From Nitrososphaerales archaeon (GTDB lineage: Archaea > Thermoproteota > Nitrososphaeria > Nitrososphaerales > UBA183), in assembly GCA_030042335.1 (NCBI GenBank), contig JASHZW010000037.1, forward strand, positions 1 through 5,336: a stretch of DNA of 5,336 nt, in the 5' to 3' direction. Position 1 is the first letter of the stretch, and every line of letters begins with the position of its first letter. Made by a program: the position numbers and the translations under genes. Positions 1 to 4,153 of this stretch are shown here, piece by piece. The notes under the pieces are model-generated. The model was not told the DNA's origin. It made no database searches and saw nothing but the letters and a program-made list of their open reading frames with translations.

Positions 1-14
1 CGTGTTCGGAAGCT

Positions 15-452
15 ATGACCAAGCGAAAGGTCAGGCTCGGCCACTGTTACCGATGCATCTACACGTGGCGGATGCGCCGCCAGTATCCCCGCATGTGTCC
101 GCGATGCAAGTCTCGGCTCTGGAGGACCCCGAAGGTCCGTCCCGTCGTCCTGGGGCAGGGCCTCGGGATCGAAGAGATCGTCGCGCCGCATCGGACGGCG
201 ATCTTGCGACTGGGTCGGAAGCATGGTGTTAGACAGTTCTGGGTCTTCGGCTCGGTCCGTCGCCGCGAGGCGAGCGCCACGAGCGACGTGGACCTCATGG
301 TTAGCTGGAGAAGGCCGGTTTCGTTGTTGGGCAAGGCGAGCTTGATCGTGGACCTCCGCGCCACGATGGGGCGTCGCGTGGACCTCGTGAACGTCGGGGG
401 TCTGCACTGGGCGATCGCACCCCAAGTTGAGGCCGAGAAGGTTCCGTTATGA
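15..452 (+). CDS. mntA: MntA-type minimal nucleotidyltransferase antitoxin with N-terminal zinc ribbon
   Basis: The 145-aa product has two parts. Residues 11-31 form a zinc ribbon (C11-x2-C14 and C28-P-R-C31, then K-S-R-L-W). Residues 50-145 form a minimal nucleotidyltransferase with the full GSx10DxD signature: G79-S80, ten residues, D91-V-D93, plus a third acidic residue D123 in a VDLV strand. In this family MntA uses ATP to AMPylate its partner HEPN toxin and so silence it. All three catalytic carboxylates are present, so the enzyme is probably active. The ribbon is an extra relative to the bare ~100-aa bacterial MntA; I infer a nucleic-acid or partner-binding role. The ATG at 15 sits just before the ribbon and gives a natural N-terminus, but only 14 bases lie upstream, so an earlier start outside the window cannot be excluded. 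The stop overlaps the start of hepT, so the two are co-translated. Family assignment is firm; the antitoxin role is inferred from the pair. Confidence 0.85.
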   Translation: MTKRKVRLGHCYRCIYTWRMRRQYPRMCPRCKSRLWRTPKVRPVVLGQGLGIEEIVAPHRTAILRLGRKHGVRQFWVFGSVRRREASATSDVDLMVSWRRPVSLLGKASLIVDLRATMGRRVDLVNVGGLHWAIAPQVEAEKVPL

Positions 453-832
453 AAGAGACCGAGCAAAGGGACCGGTTCCTCGTCGATGAGATGCTTCACC
501 ACCTTAGCGTGGTGGCGCTCGAGGTCCGAGGGGGCAGGGTCCGATTGGGATCCTCCCCGGAACCGCTGTACGCCCTTGAACACGCCACGGAGTTGCTGGC
601 CGAAGCAGCCGAGAAGACGAGTCGCGGGTTCAAGGCCGCCAACGAGAGCGTCCCGTGGAAGCTCCTGCGACTGTTTCGGCACGACGTCGCTCACCCCTAC
701 GACATCGGGGCAGCACGACTCGACCTCGAGCAGCTTTGGCGCTTCGCGCGAGATGACGCGCCTCGCATCACTAAGCGCTTGCGAATCGCCAGGTTTCCAA
801 AGGACCCCGGGAGCGGGGAGCGTCGCCGGTAA
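449..832 (+). CDS. hepT: HepT-like HEPN ribonuclease toxin
   Basis: This 127-aa protein has the helical HEPN pattern of the HepT/DUF86 families: a first helix rich in L, E and H (about 8-26), a central YALEHATELLAEAAEK helix (41-56), a VPW-K turn (68-71), and the diagnostic Rx4HxY motif as R77-HDVA-H82-P-Y84. In studied MntA-HepT systems this motif is the RNase active site, and its tyrosine is the residue AMPylated by MntA; Y84 is therefore the predicted modification site. The ATG at 449 overlaps the mntA stop as ATGA, and a purine stretch GAGAAGG (435-441) lies about seven bases upstream. Translation is therefore probably coupled, which would keep antitoxin and toxin in step. The antitoxin-first order is the reverse of the Shewanella pair. 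The C-terminus (about 110-127) is basic and R-rich. The pairing and both motifs make the call strong; the RNA target cannot be read from sequence. Confidence 0.87.
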   Translation: MKETEQRDRFLVDEMLHHLSVVALEVRGGRVRLGSSPEPLYALEHATELLAEAAEKTSRGFKAANESVPWKLLRLFRHDVAHPYDIGAARLDLEQLWRFARDDAPRITKRLRIARFPKDPGSGERRR

Positions 833-935
833 GCAGGCGGACCACGGTTTCGTGAGAGTCTCCCCAGCGTGCCCTCGCGGAAGGCGCCAACAGCCTCGAT
901 CGACCCGTGTTCGCGTGGCGAGACTGGTGGCGAAC

Positions 936-1010
936 CGGGCGCGGAGGGATTTGAACCCTCGACCGCCGGGTTAGGAACCCGGTGCCCTATCCAGGCTAGG
1001 CTACGCGCCC
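936..1010 (-). tRNA. tRNA-Arg (anticodon CCU)
   Basis: Read on the minus strand, a complete cloverleaf is visible. The acceptor stem is GGGCGCG (1010-1004) with CGCGCCC (943-937) and discriminator G at 936. The D arm is GCCT...GGGC with a GG-containing loop. The anticodon stem CCGGG/CCCGG encloses loop TTCCTAA, so the anticodon is CCU, reading AGG. There is a five-base variable loop, and a T stem GAGGG/CCCTC with loop TTCAAAT. No CCA is encoded after the discriminator and no intron is seen. The GTAGCCTAGCCTGG opening resembles euryarchaeal tRNAs. The 3' end faces the mntA-hepT module, the side on which tRNA-targeting integrative elements normally lie. No second copy of the tRNA 3' end occurs in this window. 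Confidence 0.97.
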
Positions 1011-1049
1011 CGAAGGAACTGCCTGATTTCGCAGTTAATCCCTTCCCCC

Positions 1050-1205
1050 GGACCCGCCGACTGGAAACGCGACACCGACGACCTCCTCTCGACCCTCCGC
1101 CAGTCTAAGTCAACCCCTTCCGGGGCCCCGGTTCGCTGGGGCCCCGATCTTTACGACTGCCCGATCTGCGGGTGCGTCCACTCAATCCGGGGGCCCGGAC
1201 TATGA
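1050..1205 (+). pseudogene. Start-less tail of a small CPxC zinc-knuckle ORF
   Basis: The frame ending at TGA 1203-1205 is open back to a TAG at 972-974, which lies inside the tRNA. From about 1056 it looks coding: third positions are mostly G or C, and the peptide (ADWKRDTDDLLSTLRQ, then WGPDLYDCPICGCVH) has a normal protein composition with a C-P-x-C knuckle at codons 1158-1169 and a further C at 1173. There is no ATG, GTG or TTG anywhere in frame, so it cannot be expressed as a normal gene. Its stop overlaps the ATG of the next gene as ATGA, the usual sign of a former operon. I read it as the 3' remnant of a small zinc-finger gene whose 5' end was lost next to the tRNA. It could instead start at a rare codon or be a chance open frame. 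Confidence 0.3.
1121..1146. repeat. Perfect 9-bp inverted repeat with a TTCG tetraloop
   Basis: The arms CGGGGCCCC (1121-1129) and GGGGCCCCG (1138-1146) are perfect complements. A G-T and a G-C pair extend them to 11 bp around a TTCG loop (1132-1135). The RNA hairpin would be very stable on either strand. No T-tract follows closely, so it is not an obvious terminator. It lies inside the presumed zinc-knuckle remnant, so it could simply be coding sequence that folds. Its minus-strand reading GGGGCCCCAGCGAACC loosely recalls the GGGGTCCCC-GCGAGCC core of the intergenic repeat further right. Confidence 0.6.
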
Positions 1206-1432
1206 AGGTCGGCCGTCCCCGGCTCATCTTCGCGGAGACTCTCTTGGAGGCTGAGCGGCTACATGCTGCGGGGAGCAGCTGGGCAGACGCGGCACGCGCG
1301 CTCACAATCAGTCCTGAGATGCTTAGAGCGGCCCGAGCCAGGCTGAGGGGCGGAGAGACGTTCCCGAGCAAGAACGGGGTTTCGAGCGGGGTTCCCGCGG
1401 CCCCCGAGCAGGTTCCTGAGGTCACCCCGTGA
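1202..1432 (+). CDS. Small helix-turn-helix DNA-binding protein
   Basis: The 76-aa product opens with a basic GRPR segment (residues 4-7, AT-hook-like). A helix follows (about 10-23), then a resolvase/transposase-style helix-turn-helix, W27-A-D-A-A-R-A-L and S37-P-E-M-L-R (about 24-48). The tail is Gly/Pro-rich and probably unstructured. This is the shape of the DNA-binding half of recombinases or of small regulators, without any catalytic domain. I chose the ATG at 1202 because it directly precedes the GRPR segment and overlaps the upstream stop as ATGA; a GTG at 1172 would add ten residues that overlap the zinc-knuckle frame. The stop overlaps a GTG (1429) that opens a further 67-codon frame, but that peptide does not look like a protein. 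The DNA-binding call rests on motif shape only and the function is unknown. It could be a viral or element-borne regulator. Confidence 0.45.
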   Translation: MKVGRPRLIFAETLLEAERLHAAGSSWADAARALTISPEMLRAARARLRGGETFPSKNGVSSGVPAAPEQVPEVTP

Positions 1433-1842
1433 TACGACCCGGGGGCCTCGCGCGCGCGGGGGAGCAAACTCCCCGGCGGTTTCCAGAGAGTTTCTCAGGG
1501 GGGGTCCTCGGAGGGCCCCGCGCTCGCCTCCTCCATCTCAGGTCTAGGTGCCTTAGCAGGCCGACCACAGAAACCGGGCAGAGCGGGGTTGGGTCGGTCG
1601 AGGTTCGCGCACTCGCACTCAAGTTCTGGTGAAGGCCAGCCCGCGTAGACCCGCGGATCGTTGCCGCCCTGCCAATGGGGGAGGGGGGTTCCCGCTCCTC
1701 CCCTCAGGTTCAAACTTAGGCCGGCGAGCCGGGGAGTAAGGGGTCCCCGAGCGAGCCGAGTGCCACAAGCTATCGCGGTACAATCCTCCGGTCAGATCGC
1801 AAGGGCCAATCCGGCACAAGTGTCAGACGTCAGAGCTGTTGC
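1433..1842. other. GC-rich hairpin-rich intergenic region, no convincing gene
   Basis: About 410 bases without a gene I can defend. It contains a tight hairpin GGGGAG-CAAA-CTCCCC (1459-1474), and a 7-bp hairpin GGGGAGG (1678-1684) with CCTCCCC (1697-1703). It also has GC tracts around 1500-1525, and repeat copy 1 at 1719-1776. On the minus strand a TTG-started 72-codon frame (1713-1495) has a plausible-looking middle with W, Y and a C-E-C segment, but also long proline runs and no ribosome-binding site. I do not annotate it. A structured RNA is possible; I could not match the region to SRP RNA or RNase P RNA. Confidence 0.5.
1719..1776 (+). repeat. Intergenic repeat, copy 1
   Basis: Positions 1719-1749 match 2869-2899 (copy 2) at 30 of 31 bases. 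Positions 1733-1764 match 3316-3347 (copy 3) at 30 of 32. The core is GGAGTAAGGGGTCCCC followed by GAGCGAGCC. It lies about 70 bases past the stop of the minus-strand methyltransferase. Unlike copy 2 its right arm does not complement the left arm. GCGAGCC appears on both sides as a direct repeat, so only the inner CGGGG/CCCCG stem can form. Confidence 0.85.
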
Positions 1843-2688
1843 TTAACGGACCCTAACGGCAATCCCTACCCCTTTGCTGCAAATGGCTTCTAGGTTGGGC
1901 TTCCGAGACGTAACAAAGTCGGGAAATGCCGTGTTCCACCCTATGTCGTCGGCCACAACGAACCCGCCAATCGGTAAACGACTCCAAGCCCAATCGAATT
2001 CAAAGGCCATGTGCGCACGAGTATGCAATGAGTCGTGAAGGAAGAGTTGGGGCATAACATTCAGAGTCGGGAGGAGGTCTTGGGAGGGTCCAATCAATAG
2101 GGTCCAGTTTTTGCGGAGTGCTCCGGGCACTATCCAGCCCACTCCCAAGCTGGGCTTCACGAACACCGCGTCTCGATGGCCATGTTCACGATATGGGAGA
2201 CCCGCCGGGTCGTGATTGGGCAAGTCGACCGAGGTAAGATGCCCACTCCCGTTTTGGTGTAATGCGTCGAGGATGAAGGAGGAGGAGACCCCCTGTGCAA
2301 CGCCAGTCTCGACTACGTTTTCAGGGCGGTATCTTCGAATCAGTGCATAGAGTGCTATCTCTTTGAAACCGGGCCATCCGCCAGTGGATCTCTGAAGAGT
2401 GCCATCCTGAATGAAGCGTGTGCGCAATTCGTTCCTGACCAACCGACCAAGCTCGTGCAGACGCTCGACGCTCTCTCCCAGCTCTAAAGATGGAAGAACT
2501 TGAGAACCAACGTAGGTACTCATCACCACGAAGCGGAGTTCGCCCAGGTCAGCGCAGTGGAGGACTCGTCGCTGCTGCCTCCCGAGTACTACTTCGTAGC
2601 CTCGCCGCCTCCAGACGTTACCGATAATCCTAACTCCCAATCCCCAAAAGTTGGCAATCTTGGGCCGAGCCTTGTACAGAATCGCCAA
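1843..2688 (-). CDS. Class I SAM-dependent methyltransferase (Methyltransf_24-like, surface-glycan type)
   Basis: With the TTG at 2688 the protein has 281 residues. An N-terminal helical segment (about 15-35, ending W-R-R-R-G-Y-E-V-V) is typical of methyltransferases from polysaccharide clusters. The Rossmann core follows: the SAM loop E127-T-G-V-A-Q-G-V-S135, an acidic residue after strand 2 (D155 in SVDLP), the family signature H218-D-S-L-H222 followed by the FEFDWAW helix, and D247-D-I near the end. These features fit methyltransferases that modify sugars or small metabolites; the substrate is unknown. The start is uncertain. TTG 2715, GTG 2748 and ATG 2523 (226 aa) are alternatives. The frame runs open to 2952, but that extension passes through repeat copies 2 and 5 and is unlikely to be translated. 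A sample line in this gene (1861-1920) is 50% GC, against 62% at 3661-3720, which suggests foreign origin. No other glycan gene is nearby. Confidence 0.85.
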   Translation of the reverse strand: MAILYKARPKIANFWGLGVRIIGNVWRRRGYEVVLGRQQRRVLHCADLGELRFVVMSTYVGSQVLPSLELGESVERLHELGRLVRNELRTRFIQDGTLQRSTGGWPGFKEIALYALIRRYRPENVVETGVAQGVSSSFILDALHQNGSGHLTSVDLPNHDPAGLPYREHGHRDAVFVKPSLGVGWIVPGALRKNWTLLIGPSQDLLPTLNVMPQLFLHDSLHTRAHMAFEFDWAWSRLPIGGFVVADDIGWNTAFPDFVTSRKPNLEAICSKGVGIAVRVR

Positions 2689-2720
2689 CCTTCGAGTGCT
2701 AACCCTTGGATACAAGACCG

Positions 2721-2745
2721 GACCCGAGCGAGCCCGGGGCCCGTT
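2721..2745 (+). repeat. Intergenic repeat, degenerate partial copy 5
   Basis: The 12-mer CCCGAGCGAGCC (2723-2734) is identical to the right core of copies 1 (1745-1756) and 3 (3329-3340). GGGG and a CC-GTT stretch follow, resembling the GGGTGCCGTA that follows in copy 3. The left half (GGAGTAAGG) is missing. It lies just upstream of the methyltransferase in the same direction as the other copies. With a 12-base exact match in GC-rich DNA it is only a probable relic. Confidence 0.4.
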
Positions 2746-2868
2746 CACGAGTTCGGCAGAGGGGATCGGAGTCTGATGCAAGGTCCCGGGAAGTCCTTCC
2801 AGGCGCTCAGGTCTACTCCAAGTAAACCATTTCCGGCGGCCGATGGACTGACCGCTCCACTCCCATTG

Positions 2869-2925
2869 GGCCGGCGAGTCGGGGAGTAAGGGGTCCCCGG
2901 CTCGCCGGGCGCTCCTAGGAATAGC
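2869..2925 (+). repeat. Intergenic repeat, copy 2, with a long hairpin
   Basis: It is identical to copy 1 at 30 of 31 bases on the left. It also folds on itself: CCGGCGAG (2871-2878) pairs with CTCGCCGG (2901-2908), T2879 faces G2900, and CGGGG (2880-2884) pairs with CCCCG (2895-2899). That is 14 stacked positions including one G-T wobble, around a 10-base loop AGTAAGGGGT. After the stem comes TAGGAATAG, also seen as TAGGGATAG in copy 3 and GGGAATAG in copy 4. It sits between the divergently oriented methyltransferase and zinc-ribbon genes. Confidence 0.88.
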
Positions 2926-2978
2926 GCGCCACTGTCTTCTACCAAAGTGCATCTCCGCAAACCGGGATCGGGGTATTC

Positions 2979-3281
2979 ATGCAGGGCCGACGGGTTGCCG
3001 GAATCGTTCTCGTGATCCTCGGAATCGTGTTCGTCCTCCTGACGGTCACGACGGTTTACGCGCTCCCGTTGGGCCTGATCGTCTTGGTCCTGGGAATCCT
3101 CCTAATCGTCCGGATTCGCTCCGGAGGCGCGTTGTTCCCTGCCATACGAGAACAGCTGGACTACCGCGACTCGATGCGGGAGGTGGAATCTCGACCGGGT
3201 CCGACCTGCTGGCGGTGCAAACGACAGAACCGGCCGTTCGCGACTGTCTGCGAGGCCTGCGGCGCCGAGCTCACACAGTGA
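2979..3281 (+). CDS. Two-helix membrane protein with C-terminal zinc ribbon
   Basis: This is a 100-aa protein. Residues 6-26 (V, I, L, F, with one G) and 29-46 (L-P-L-G-L-I-V-L-V-L-G-I-L-L-I-V) form two membrane helices separated by a short Y-A-L-P turn. A charged linker follows (57-72). The C-terminus is a zinc ribbon C77-W-R-C80 and C91-E-A-C94-G. Short helices plus a zinc ribbon are common in archaeal proteins of unknown function; a membrane-anchored adaptor or sensor is conceivable, but nothing shows it. The ATG at 2979 lies four residues before the first helix, which suits a membrane protein. There is only a weak G-rich stretch (about 2965-2973) upstream and no clear TATA box. It stands alone between repeat copies 2 and 3, with no partner in the same direction close by. 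Topology is confident; function is unknown. Confidence 0.75.
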   Translation: MQGRRVAGIVLVILGIVFVLLTVTTVYALPLGLIVLVLGILLIVRIRSGGALFPAIREQLDYRDSMREVESRPGPTCWRCKRQNRPFATVCEACGAELTQ

Positions 3282-3315
3282 CGGTTCCCCTCCCCACGTT
3301 GTGAATCCCCGCAAT

Positions 3316-3357
3316 GGAGTAAGGGATCCCCGAGCGAGCCGGGTGCCGTAGGGATAG
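3316..3357 (+). repeat. Intergenic repeat, copy 3
   Basis: Positions 3316-3347 match copy 1 (1733-1764) at 30 of 32 bases: GGAGTAAGGGATCCCC, then GAGCGAGCCGGGTGCC. The far-left GGCCGGCGAG arm of copies 1 and 2 is absent here, so the conserved unit is the core plus right side, ending in TAGGGATAG. It separates the zinc-ribbon membrane gene from the P-loop kinase gene and ends about 33 bases before the kinase TATA box. Confidence 0.85.
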
Positions 3358-3389
3358 GGACCACAGAGAGCGAGGGGCGGGAGAGTCGG

Positions 3390-3396
3390 TATAAAA
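3390..3396 (+). promoter_or_regulatory. Archaeal TATA box for a leaderless transcript
   Basis: TATAAAA stands out in otherwise GC-rich DNA. Its centre is about 26 bases before the ATG at 3419, the usual archaeal distance from TATA box to transcription start. The transcript would therefore begin at or next to the start codon. The GGAGGGAG that touches this ATG is too close to act as a normal Shine-Dalgarno site. This supports both the archaeal assignment and the chosen start of the kinase gene. Confidence 0.65.
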
Positions 3397-3418
3397 CGTC
3401 GATTTGTGCCGGAGGGAG

Positions 3419-3977
3419 ATGGCAACGGAGTACCGCGTTACCTCCCCCGTTACCCTCATTCTGATCACGGGGAACCCCGGAGCCGGGAAGACAGCTGTTT
3501 CGAAACTCCTTTTTGCGGCCTGCCCGAGGAATGGAGGCTCGTCAGTCTCGACGACTTCTTGTTTCTGAATGTAGAAGGCGCCGGATTCAGTTGGACAATC
3601 TACGAGGCCAGCGCCCCCGACCGTGCATCCGCCCTCAAGTTCTACGCCAGCAATCGCGCGAAGGTGCTCGCGGAAGGAATCGTGCAGTCCGACTACGAGG
3701 TTCGGACCTACTGCGCTGCGATGGGCCTTACCCCCGAGTCCGTGGAGTTTCGGTTTATCGACCTTAGATGCGAGAGGGCCGAGGCCGTCCAACGGATGAC
3801 TGGCCGCCCCCTTCGTCAGGATGGGCTCTTCAAGCCCGGGGACCACTACGTCGGCCTGACCGAGAAATTGGGGCAAGTGGGGCAACCCAGGTCACCACCG
3901 ACGGCAAAACACCTGAAGCTGTGGCCCTGGAGGTCCTTGCTATCGTCAACGGCCCGAAGAGTCGCCCCTCGACCTAG
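3419..3977 (+). pseudogene. P-loop kinase-like gene interrupted by two frameshifts
   Basis: The ATG at 3419 opens a reading frame with a β-strand and Walker A motif LILITGNPGAGKT (residues 13-25). That frame stops early after losing similarity near 3524. The protein continues in the -1 frame from about 3523 (P-E-E-W-R-L-V-S-L-D-D-F) through Y-E-A-S, F-I-D-L-R-C-E-R and a R-M-T-G-R-P-L-R segment. This resembles the lid of small-molecule or nucleotide kinases. Near 3880 it must shift again to end with TTDGKTPEAVALEVLAIV and TAG at 3975-3977. The joined product is about 186 aa, a normal length for AAA_33/APS-kinase-like proteins. Both breaks fit one missing base, at CCC (3523-3525) or the T run (3510-3514), and at GGGG (3879-3882). 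They are either real lesions or homopolymer sequencing errors. The substrate cannot be told. Confidence 0.8.
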
Positions 3978-4153
3978 CCGGACAAATGGGCCCGTTCTCA
4001 CCGCTGAGGCCTCTCTTGGTGAACCGGACCCTTGGTGACGATGAGAGACTCCGCACGGCCGACCGCCCTTGGGTCCCCAGCGAGCAAGCTGCTGCCCGGG
4101 AATAGTACGAGTTGGTAGGGGTCGCTCGAAGCGGCGGGGCGACGGACCTCGAG
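3978..4153. other. Intergenic region between convergent genes
   Basis: It holds the degenerate repeat copy 4 (4071-4107). I see no T-rich terminator, tRNA or credible small gene. The two flanking genes point towards it, so both transcripts must end here or nearby. Confidence 0.5.
4071..4107 (+). repeat. Intergenic repeat, degenerate copy 4
   Basis: GGGTCCCC-AGCGAGC (4071-4085) corresponds to GGGTCCCCGAGCGAGC of copy 1 with one base missing. GGGAATAG (4098-4105) corresponds to AGGAATAG of copy 2 (2917-2924). The spacing between the two blocks is nearly that of copy 2. The left GGAGTAA block is not recognisable. I treat it as an old, decayed member of the same family. Confidence 0.45.

Noticed and set aside
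59..694. Long minus-strand open frame opposite mntA-hepT
   Set aside because: It lies entirely opposite two genes with clear motifs, and its peptide is rich in R, P and S with no recognisable domain. It is a high-GC shadow.
1555..1590. ACAGAAACCGGGC, reminiscent of a conserved RNase P RNA segment
   Set aside because: No partner conserved region or P4 helix could be found on that strand at a sensible distance, so the match is likely chance.
1429..1632. 67-codon frame overlapping the HTH stop as GTGA
   Set aside because: The peptide is rich in R, G, P and S with no motif. It passes through the hairpins and looks like open frame by composition alone.
1719..2925. Integron attC sites as the identity of the repeats
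   Set aside because: The core lacks the GTTRRRY and RYYYAAC boxes of attC, and no integron integrase is in the window. Only the one-gene-per-repeat arrangement is similar.
2689..2952. N-terminal extension of the methyltransferase frame
   Set aside because: It reads through two intergenic repeat copies, and its peptide has no family features before about position 2688. The open frame is probably chance.
3406..3520. GTG start at 3406 giving one continuous 210-aa frame
   Set aside because: The first 35 or so residues in that frame look random, while the overlapping frame from ATG 3419 carries a perfect Walker A motif behind a TATA box. The frameshift reading explains the data better.
3508..3528. 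Programmed -1 frameshift in the kinase gene
   Set aside because: The T run reads CTC CTT TTT GCG, which only half fits a slippery heptamer, and no clear downstream pseudoknot is visible. A second shift further on would also be needed. Errors or mutations are simpler.
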